Below, piece after piece: positions 58,843 to 64,000 of a stretch of 64,000 bases of DNA. This DNA comes from Lineus longissimus (lineage: Eukaryota; Nemertea; Pilidiophora; Heteronemertea; Lineidae): contig NC_088308.1 of the NCBI RefSeq assembly GCF_910592395.1, positions 8,573,001 to 8,637,000 of the forward strand, given 5' to 3'. The notes below the pieces were generated by a model, which searched no databases, was not told where the DNA came from, and was given only the letters and a program-made list of their open reading frames with translations. A program made the position numbers and the translations under genes. Within the stretch, counting starts at the first letter, position 1, and the number at the start of each line of letters is the position of its first letter.

Positions 58843-59469
58843 TTGAAAAAGCAAATAGATGAACTAAATGACAAATTGCATGAGGAACAGTCAAAGGTAT
58901 GGAGGTTAGACAATGACAGGGAGTCACAAACTAGAAGAATTAAACGTTTAATTGTTGATGTTCTAAAGAAACCAGATTCAACTATTCCTCTGAAGGACAG
59001 AATAAAGTTACTTTTTAAGACATATGGTGTAACTATTAGCGCCATAATAACAGCTGTTGTAATGACATTTACAACTCTAGGTCTTAGTATCAGTAGTGCT
59101 TTAAGTGGTGCCACTAAATCTGTAAAACCAACTCCAGGACCAGACCCAACTCCAGGACCAGACCCAACTCCAGGACCTACACCAGAACCAGGACCAAAAC
59201 CATCAATACCAGATAAAGTAAAAGAAGGTCTCAAGAAGTTTGCTGAATGGCTAAAAGAACTAGCCAAGAAATCAGCTGCGGCTTTACCGGGAATCATCGG
59301 TTCTATCGTATCATTTCTCCTGAAAACAATTGGTGCAGTTGTTGGCTTTCTAGCTGAACATCTGATCATAGCAGTTATTGCTATTGTGAGCTCCATAATT
59401 TATGGTTTAATTGGGGGTGTTAAAGCCTTAAAATCACGTAAAACAGTAAAATCACGTAAAAGGTCTTAG
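58843..59469 (+). CDS. Virus-like element membrane protein, coiled coil and proline repeat
   Basis: The 208-aa frame starts with a coiled coil (KKQIDELNDKLHEEQSKVW), then a hydrophobic helix (ISAIITAVVMTFTTLGLSIS), a PGPDPT repeat linker (residues about 90-115), and a C-terminal pair of hydrophobic helices (LPGIIGSIVSFLL and LIIAVIAIVSSIIYGLI) with a basic tail. The open frame extends upstream to the A7 run at 58,774-58,780. Similar GIIGSIVS-type tails occur in membrane proteins of other Polinton-like elements as I recall them. A virion membrane or scaffold role is a guess. Confidence 0.7.
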   Translation: MKKQIDELNDKLHEEQSKVWRLDNDRESQTRRIKRLIVDVLKKPDSTIPLKDRIKLLFKTYGVTISAIITAVVMTFTTLGLSISSALSGATKSVKPTPGPDPTPGPDPTPGPTPEPGPKPSIPDKVKEGLKKFAEWLKELAKKSAAALPGIIGSIVSFLLKTIGAVVGFLAEHLIIAVIAIVSSIIYGLIGGVKALKSRKTVKSRKRS

Positions 59470-59516
59470 GTGACCTTCTATCAAAACAATGTTTAAAAAA
59501 TAATTATTATGTAAAT

Positions 59517-60746
59517 ATGAATAAATACATCTCATTAAAAGACTATTATTCTAGTGAGTCGGACTTTGTCCTGAGAGCAGAGCTCGAGTGGAACAATGAG
59601 AATCTTAAAGGATACATTCGTCCTAGGGTTATGGATCGAGCAGAGCTCTCAGGACGAAGTCTGACTAGGACAAAGTCCCGAGAGCAAAGCTTGACTCGAG
59701 CAGAGCTCTCAGGACGAAGTCTGACTGAGACAATCAAAGTAGTCCTGCCAAGAATGAAAGAATATGACGTCAGTACCAACACTAATGCTCAATTCTGCCG
59801 TAATTGTAAAAGGTGGACACTTTTTGAGTATCAAAAAAACTTGAATTCAGCAAGGTACGCAGCTAAAACTGTGAAGTATCAATTCTGCACCAATTGCAAT
59901 TCGACTACTTACGACGATGATTTTAAAACTCTTGAGATCAATATTGACAACAAGACACGTTACTTTGACAGTATTCTAAGGAAACTTGGATGGAGTCGGC
60001 TGTCCGAATCGGCAGTTAAGTATTTAAAGGACTTTGTGGAAGGGTATTTACAGTGCTACTTTTCAAGTCACAGAAAATGTCTTAGTAAGCAGAGATATGA
60101 AAGTACTCTTCAGTCAGCCCTAAAAATGGGTATTAACACTCTCCCCTCTAAGTTTTGTAACCAAGGGTTACATGGTGAAGCCATGCTTTTTAAATTTCAC
60201 TGTGGGGAATATGATTGGTTTCTTGCCATTGAATTTATTAACAGGGCAATTGGTAAACCGCAATTAACCGATGAGAATATCACTGACCTTAGACTAGTGT
60301 ACTATGCTTTCCTTAGATTTCTGCATTACTGTGGTGTCAAGGTCACCATTAACTTCAAGGTATTTTTACACCAAGCCTTTAAAACGCTGAAAATTGATTA
60401 TGTAATATTTACACCTTTTTTAACCAACAAGGAGCGAGTAAATGATTTGGAGAGATTATGGTATGATTTCACTCAAAGTATTTTCTTCCAGAATTACAAG
60501 GTTGAGAAGGAATATGACCAGGATATTGACAAGCAGTTTGACGTTTTACTGAGTGCCAGTGCAGGTCGAGACATTAACTGCATCAGTAATATTAAGTTTA
60601 CACCAGCCAGACTTCGTCCTGAGAGCATAGCTCGAGCCGGACTTCGTCCTGAGAGCATAGCTCGAGCCGGACTTCGTCCTGAGAGCATAGCTCGAGCCGG
60701 ACTTCGTCCTGAGAGCATAGCTCGAGCTAGTGTTAAGATGCAATAA
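59517..60746 (+). CDS. Virus-like element zinc-ribbon protein, 409 aa
   Basis: Two CxxC pairs (CRNCKRW at about residue 94 and CTNCNST at about 124) form a likely zinc ribbon. The region after it is globular and rich in aromatic residues (HGEAMLFKFHCGEYDWFLAIE), which I do not recognise. The N-terminal 75 residues hold four copies of the dispersed repeat in both orientations (DFVLRAELE, RAELSGRSLT, KSREQSLT, RAELSGRSLT). The C-terminal 40 residues are four tandem copies (LRPESIARAG). The protein body thus seems to be bracketed by repeat-derived sequence. Function unknown. Confidence 0.75.
   Translation: MNKYISLKDYYSSESDFVLRAELEWNNENLKGYIRPRVMDRAELSGRSLTRTKSREQSLTRAELSGRSLTETIKVVLPRMKEYDVSTNTNAQFCRNCKRWTLFEYQKNLNSARYAAKTVKYQFCTNCNSTTYDDDFKTLEINIDNKTRYFDSILRKLGWSRLSESAVKYLKDFVEGYLQCYFSSHRKCLSKQRYESTLQSALKMGINTLPSKFCNQGLHGEAMLFKFHCGEYDWFLAIEFINRAIGKPQLTDENITDLRLVYYAFLRFLHYCGVKVTINFKVFLHQAFKTLKIDYVIFTPFLTNKERVNDLERLWYDFTQSIFFQNYKVEKEYDQDIDKQFDVLLSASAGRDINCISNIKFTPARLRPESIARAGLRPESIARAGLRPESIARAGLRPESIARASVKMQ
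59556..59590 (-). repeat. Dispersed double-hairpin repeat in the zinc-ribbon gene, copy 1
   Basis: GGACTTTGTCCTGAGAGC then AGAGCTCGAG, reverse orientation, read as DFVLRAELE, the same frame as the copy at 57,643. Confidence 0.9.
59633..59733 (+). repeat. Dispersed repeat cluster in the zinc-ribbon gene, copies 2-4
   Basis: Forward copy (CGAGCAGAGCTCTCAGGACG), then a diverged reverse copy (59,668-59,697), then a second forward copy. All are read in frame. The first two form a composite of about 62 bp that recurs inverted at 62,217-62,283. Confidence 0.9.
60604..60727 (-). repeat. Four tandem dispersed-repeat copies at the zinc-ribbon gene end
   Basis: Four identical 30-bp units (GACTTCGTCCTGAGAGCATA plus GCTCGAGCCG), reverse orientation. 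They are read in a different frame from 57,643 and 59,556 (LRPESIARAG). They are coding, have no unique spacers, and are not a CRISPR array. Confidence 0.95.
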
Positions 60747-60797
60747 AGTTGTGAAAACAGCATTTTGCACTTAACAGTCATTTTTCCATAATTTTAA

Positions 60798-61649
60798 ATG
60801 AATAATCAGCAAATGAATAGTCAGACATCTGCAGTGATTGAACAACAGATGAAACAGATTGGTGTTATGAGTCCTGAGAGCTTAGCTCGAGTTGGGGCTT
60901 CTAACCAACAGAATACTGGTAGTTACCAACAAAACAGAACTAACTTTCAACAGAACTGCTCTACAAATCAACAAGTTTCAAACAAGCAGTTGAATAGTTC
61001 AAATTTTGTTAATCCTAGTCAAGGAATAGTTAATCCCAGTCAAGGAATAGTCAATTCTAGTTGCCAACTAGGCTCAACTCGAGCTACGCTCTCAGGACAA
61101 AGTCCGACTAGCAATCAACAAAATTTGAACTATTTGACTGATAGTGGCCTTAAAGCCAAACAAGACTTAGAGATTCTAGTTGCAACTGGTAAAAGCAAGG
61201 ATTTCCTTAATAAACAAATAACTTTTAATGACTTAGATAATATGACTGAAAAAGAAATCTTAAAACACCATAGAATGTATGAAACAAAGATGGCTGCCAG
61301 ACTTAATGATTCTTTGGGTAAGACAGTAATTAAAGCTTACACTAAATTATCAAGGTGGTTATTACCAATAGATGATGAAGATAATCTTTACCATGATCTT
61401 AGAAATGATTATTTGATAACTAACGAGTTGGATAAATGGCTTGGATGGTTGAGTTTGAGAATGGGTGCACTAACTGCACTTGCCTCAACAAAACTTATTA
61501 CTTTAGGTCATTGTCATGAGGAATCATCTATGACTGCATCGAGTATGACTGCATCAAATATGAATACACCAAATATGACTGTCTCTGAATGTGACAAATC
61601 AATAGATGAAAGTCTAGATATCACAGGTAGTGATGATAAAGAAGACTAA
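60798..61649 (+). CDS. Virus-like element protein, 283 aa, Q/N-rich N-terminus
   Basis: Residues 1-115 are rich in Q, N and S and contain two dispersed-repeat copies (SPESLARVG near residue 26 and RATLSGQSPT near 95) and a small duplication (NPSQGIV twice). Residues 115-235 look helical and folded (AKQDLEILVATGKSKDFL, LNDSLGKTVIKAYTKLSRW). The tail is rich in short MTAS repeats and acidic residues. No family recognised; the folded core may be a structural or packaging protein. Confidence 0.7.
   Translation: MNNQQMNSQTSAVIEQQMKQIGVMSPESLARVGASNQQNTGSYQQNRTNFQQNCSTNQQVSNKQLNSSNFVNPSQGIVNPSQGIVNSSCQLGSTRATLSGQSPTSNQQNLNYLTDSGLKAKQDLEILVATGKSKDFLNKQITFNDLDNMTEKEILKHHRMYETKMAARLNDSLGKTVIKAYTKLSRWLLPIDDEDNLYHDLRNDYLITNELDKWLGWLSLRMGALTALASTKLITLGHCHEESSMTASSMTASNMNTPNMTVSECDKSIDESLDITGSDDKED
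60867..60895 (-). repeat. Dispersed repeat in the Q/N-rich gene, copy 1
   Basis: GAGTCCTGAGAGCTTAGCTC, reverse orientation, shortened at its left hairpin; read as SPESLARVG, the same frame as the tandem block at 60,604. Confidence 0.85.
61076..61109 (+). repeat. Dispersed repeat in the Q/N-rich gene, copy 2
   Basis: CTCGAGCTACGCTCTCAGGA then CAAAGTCCGACT, forward; read as TRATLSGQSPT. Confidence 0.9.
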
Positions 61650-61698
61650 ATTAACCTGGTTATGAGAACATAGTTCGAATTAAATTCGGCCAAGATAA

Positions 61699-62205
61699 AT
61701 GGAACTTGAAACTGTAACTGATACTACTCGAGCTATGCTCTCAGGACAAAGTCCGACTAAAGTTTCAGTGTCTAAGAAACCTCGATCAGAGAAACAATTA
61801 GCATGGTCTAGAGAACTGGGTAGAAGATCTAAGGAATTTAAGAGGATAAAAAAGGATAAGACGACATTTAAAGTACAGGACTCCTCACCAAACAACAGAG
61901 TTGTGGAAAAGGAGGAAGAAGAATTAGAGGAAGAAGAACCACAATCTCAAAATACTGATGTATCACTGCGTGAATCTAGTAGTAATACTTATGTCTATGT
62001 ACTAGGTTTAGGTGCAATTATTTTAGCATCATTTATCATGTTTAAGAAACGTCCTAAAAAAGTAAGTAAAGAGCAGCGATCAGGCTTGAATCGAACTTTG
62101 TTCTCTGGACAAAGTCCGAATGAAGCAGTCATGAAGGGATCAATTAACCCTCTTGTTAAACCTGTAGTTAAAGAGAAGAAATGTACTATTCCTTTAATGG
62201 AATGA
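61699..62205 (+). CDS. Virus-like element protein, 168 aa, single membrane segment
   Basis: A basic N-terminal half with KEFKRIKKDKTTFKV, an acidic E-rich stretch, one transmembrane helix (YVYVLGLGAIILASFIMF, about residues 98-115) and a short basic tail. Dispersed-repeat copies flank the body (TRAMLSGQSPT at about residue 11 and NRTLFSGQSPN at about 131). It is convergent with the next gene. Function unknown. Confidence 0.65.
   Translation: MELETVTDTTRAMLSGQSPTKVSVSKKPRSEKQLAWSRELGRRSKEFKRIKKDKTTFKVQDSSPNNRVVEKEEEELEEEEPQSQNTDVSLRESSSNTYVYVLGLGAIILASFIMFKKRPKKVSKEQRSGLNRTLFSGQSPNEAVMKGSINPLVKPVVKEKKCTIPLME
61726..61759 (+). repeat. Dispersed repeat in the 168-aa gene, copy 1
   Basis: CTCGAGCTATGCTCTCAGGA then CAAAGTCCGACT, forward; three bases differ from 61,076 at most. 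Confidence 0.9.
62089..62122 (+). repeat. Dispersed repeat in the 168-aa gene, copy 2 (diverged)
   Basis: ATCGAACTTTGTTCTCTGGA then CAAAGTCCGAAT, forward; several changes from the consensus, yet the reading frame is kept (TLFSGQSP). Confidence 0.85.
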
Positions 62206-62215
62206 TCTCATCAGG

Positions 62216-62340
62216 TGGTCAAGCTTTGCTCTCGGGACTTTGTCCTAGTCAGACTTCGTCCTGAGAGCTCTGCTCGAGTCGAACTTTGTTCTCTGGACCT
62301 TGTCTCAGTCAGACTTCGTCTTGAGAGCAAAGCTCGATTC
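62216..62340. repeat. Dispersed repeat cluster between convergent genes
   Basis: At least four copies in alternating orientation fill the gap between the 168-aa gene (plus) and the 316-aa gene (minus). 62,217-62,283 is the inverse of the composite at 59,636-59,697. The last copy (62,309-62,340) supplies the final codons and TGA stop of the minus-strand gene (IELCSQDEV). The position between convergent 3-prime ends would suit a transcription end or RNA-stability role. Confidence 0.9.
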
Positions 62341-63259
62341 TTAACTCTAAAGAAACCTCTGTTCCTCTGAAATTAACTAGCTTACCATTCTCATCAGTGA
62401 TTTCGAATTTTATGTGATTAGTACACTTATTTATCGTTTTCTTACAATTCGGTTCGTATCGCTGCATTTTTATTTGGTCACCATCTTCTACAGGTATGAT
62501 GCAGAAAATGTTAGATGGTTTATTGTTGTAGAGGGTCTTAGCTTTGTCAACCAAATTAGCTTGCAGGAATAGATATTTCCTGTAAAAGTTGAGTGGTCTT
62601 GTGGAGTAGTATTTTCCTTTCTTGGTGAATTTAGTTTGCTTAAAGCCAAACCACTCATTCACCACTGTGAGCTGTTTTTCTATCACCTCTCTTATGGTTT
62701 TGCTTATTTGAAAACCTTCTGTGTTTCTCTCAATCTTGATTTTTTCATTTTTATCTAACTTGTCTACTTTCAGAGGGTACTCTTTATCCTCTGTAAGTTC
62801 AAGGGTTATGTAATTATTGTTATCACAGTAAATTTTCACATGGCTTATTCCAATTTCTTTTATGTATTTTTGCCATACCTCACAAAACTCACTTAAACTA
62901 AAATGTCGAGAGTATGGAAATGTGTATTGAGTAATGGTGTCTTTAGTTGTGGTAGAATCATTTTCCAAATGCCGTTCGCAAATTTTCATGACTTCCTTTT
63001 CAAGTGTATCTGTTTCAAGTCCAGGAGCAAATAATGTCCTACACCATAATTTTTTATCTAAGGGCTCATGTTTTGTAATTCTGGTTATTTCGACTAGAAA
63101 TGAGAAAATCCTTACTCCCTCTGGTAGAAAATCACCTGTCCACCATGAATTGTAAAAGGTTATCGATTTCAAAGTAATGGATTTTATGTCTAATTGGTCT
63201 GTTAAGTAGTACTCAAATTTGGCTTCATTACATTCTTGTTCATTGATTATGAAGTCCAT
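62309..63259 (-). CDS. Virus-like element minus-strand protein, 316 aa
   Basis: It begins MDFIINEQECNEAKFEYYL, with a short strand-like segment (LKSITFYNSWW) soon after. It ends with CIIPVEDGDQIKMQRYEPN and then HIKFEITDENGKLVNFRGTE. This head-and-tail layout resembles a family of virion-type proteins I recall from Polinton-like elements, whose N-terminus has a WEVGL-I-YP segment and whose C-terminus reads I-I-D-GxLVxF; the match is by pattern only. The last nine residues and the stop codon come from a dispersed repeat. It is divergent from the polymerase gene. Confidence 0.65.
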   Translation of the reverse strand: MDFIINEQECNEAKFEYYLTDQLDIKSITLKSITFYNSWWTGDFLPEGVRIFSFLVEITRITKHEPLDKKLWCRTLFAPGLETDTLEKEVMKICERHLENDSTTTKDTITQYTFPYSRHFSLSEFCEVWQKYIKEIGISHVKIYCDNNNYITLELTEDKEYPLKVDKLDKNEKIKIERNTEGFQISKTIREVIEKQLTVVNEWFGFKQTKFTKKGKYYSTRPLNFYRKYLFLQANLVDKAKTLYNNKPSNIFCIIPVEDGDQIKMQRYEPNCKKTINKCTNHIKFEITDENGKLVNFRGTEVSLELRIELCSQDEV

Positions 63260-63315
63260 TTCTATTTAATTCAAGAGATTTATTGAATTTAATAAATTTT
63301 AATCTAATAAATAGA
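63260..63315. promoter_or_regulatory. Divergent promoter spacer
   Basis: A 56-bp, very AT-rich gap (TTTATTGAATTTAATAAATT) between the divergent 316-aa and polymerase-like genes; it must contain both start regions. No specific motif was identified. Confidence 0.35.
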
Positions 63316-64000
63316 ATGACTGATAAGAATCAGAAAATACTTTGCACTACATGTGACAAGTACATATCCTACAATAATATGGCTATTCACAGGAGAACCA
63401 AAGGTCACTTAAGTAAATTAAATCCGGATTATGTCCCTATTGCTCAACCCCGAGCCCAATCACTGATCCCTAAAACTATGGATAAGAAACTTGCATTTGA
63501 GGAAAATGAGCTAGATGGCATAAAGAAAGTGAGTGGAATAGAAATAGTAAAACAATTTGGCAAGCCTGTAGTCACCATTAGTTTGAAGATTGACAGAGAA
63601 GCTAAACAAGTGTATGAATACAGAGATAAATTAGAGGAGGTATTATTTCAACTCAATGATTACCATCACAAAATTAGCATATCAGTATTTGCTCAGTTTG
63701 ATCGTCAGGGTGAAAGTGTAACACACCCCATACAGTCTCCAATGGAAAGCATAATTTCAAGGAACCAGGCAATTTATGCCATAACCAACCAGTTAAACTA
63801 CATTAAGACACAGATTGAGGAAAGGTACTTTCAAGGTTCTGGACTTACTTTAAATAAAATAGAGTCTTGTAACATGACCATCTGTTCTTACAAGAGGTGT
63901 AAAGGTGGTCATTACACTAAATTACCATTTAAAACAAAAGCAGTAATAAATGTGGAATCAAATGACAATAAATGTTTTCTCTGGTCTTTATTGGCCGCTA
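63316..64000 (+). CDS. Protein-primed family B DNA polymerase, N-terminal part (partial)
   Basis: Open from the ATG at 63,316 to the window end (228 codons). It starts with a C2H2-like finger (CTTCDKYISYNNMAIHRRTK, then GH), passes through a region of unknown fold, and reaches SCNMTICSYKRCKGGHYTKL and VESNDNKCFLWSLLAA. The NDNKCFLW motif after a short basic/LP segment is what I know from the leading part of PolB proteins in Polinton-like elements and related invertebrate virus genes. The exonuclease and polymerase motifs would lie beyond the window, so the call rests on the preamble alone. No dispersed repeat is present in this part. Confidence 0.6.
   Translation, partial: MTDKNQKILCTTCDKYISYNNMAIHRRTKGHLSKLNPDYVPIAQPRAQSLIPKTMDKKLAFEENELDGIKKVSGIEIVKQFGKPVVTISLKIDREAKQVYEYRDKLEEVLFQLNDYHHKISISVFAQFDRQGESVTHPIQSPMESIISRNQAIYAITNQLNYIKTQIEERYFQGSGLTLNKIESCNMTICSYKRCKGGHYTKLPFKTKAVINVESNDNKCFLWSLLAA

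Larger units (their letters stand above)
56173..64000. mobile_element. Virus-like (Polinton/adintovirus-type) element, left part
   Basis: Starts at a palindrome abutting the interrupted DIRS frame and runs past the window end. AT-rich genes packed with short spacers, a protein resembling the N-terminus of protein-primed family B polymerase, several small membrane proteins and convergent/divergent strands all point to a Polinton-like or adintovirus-like genome. No integrase, packaging ATPase, protease or major capsid gene is recognisable in the visible 7.8 kb; these may lie to the right. Assignment to a named lineage is inference. Confidence 0.7.

Noticed and set aside
60604-60727. CRISPR-like array of 30-bp repeats
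   Set aside because: Units are contiguous without unique spacers, lie in a protein-coding frame, and the setting is eukaryotic.
57643-62340. Hammerhead ribozyme in the dispersed repeat (CTGAGAG and GA boxes)
   Set aside because: The conserved CUGANGA and GAAA core is not present; only two short hairpins can form.

Overview
This window looks like nuclear DNA of a marine invertebrate animal. It has compact exons with GT-AG introns, many diverged transposons of animal type, and tandem expansions of ligand-gated ion channels and G-protein-coupled receptors. The host could be an invertebrate deuterostome or a lophotrochozoan; I cannot place it more exactly from sequence alone. No bacterial operons, rRNA, tRNA or CRISPR arrays were seen.

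The left third (1-18,126) is a tandem segmental duplication. Copy A is about 84-6758 and copy B about 11,779-18,126, with a partial third start near 9,530. Each copy carries a PAN/apple-like reading frame, a palindromic repeat, minisatellite, remnants of an unrecognised paralogous gene family, and the last exon of a Cys-loop receptor. The copies act as filled/empty site controls, so several small DNA transposons can be delimited to the base with their target duplications.

The middle (17.5-46.4 kb) holds three Cys-loop ligand-gated channel genes of nicotinic type. They share one six-exon layout (signal peptide exon, then exons of 137, 45 and 110 nt, then 533 or 536 nt, then the M3-M4 exon). 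Two lie on the minus strand (26,196 to 17,539, and 39,304 to 27,348) and one on the plus strand (42,742 to 46,362), the last two head to head. The introns are packed with DNA transposons: four palindromic or TIR elements with 9-10 bp target duplications, a TTAA-flanked element carrying a THAP gene, PIF/Harbinger fragments, TA-flanked MITEs and a Penelope-like retroelement. The first receptor gene has a frameshifted last exon in copy B, while an intact equivalent exon lies 11 kb downstream in copy A.

From 46.4 to 53.4 kb is a tandem array of intronless rhodopsin-like GPCR genes. Two are intact (334 aa each). Orphan flanks on both sides mark lost copies, and a LINE fragment sits in the middle. 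A DIRS-like tyrosine-recombinase retrotransposon on the minus strand (53.66-56.17 kb) follows.

The right end (56,173 to beyond 64,000) is a virus-like, Polinton/adintovirus-type element inserted inside the DIRS RNase H region. It starts with a 23-bp-arm palindrome. It encodes a row of AT-rich genes: a 463-aa protein with a C-terminal membrane anchor, a coiled-coil/proline-repeat membrane protein split by a one-base offset in an A7 run, a zinc-ribbon protein, a Q/N-rich protein, a small membrane protein, a convergent minus-strand protein, and the N-terminus of what looks like a protein-primed family B DNA polymerase. The standout is a short double-hairpin repeat that recurs at least 16 times in under 5 kb. 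It lies in frame inside five of these genes, in both orientations and three reading frames, much like the protein-invading palindromic elements of Rickettsia.
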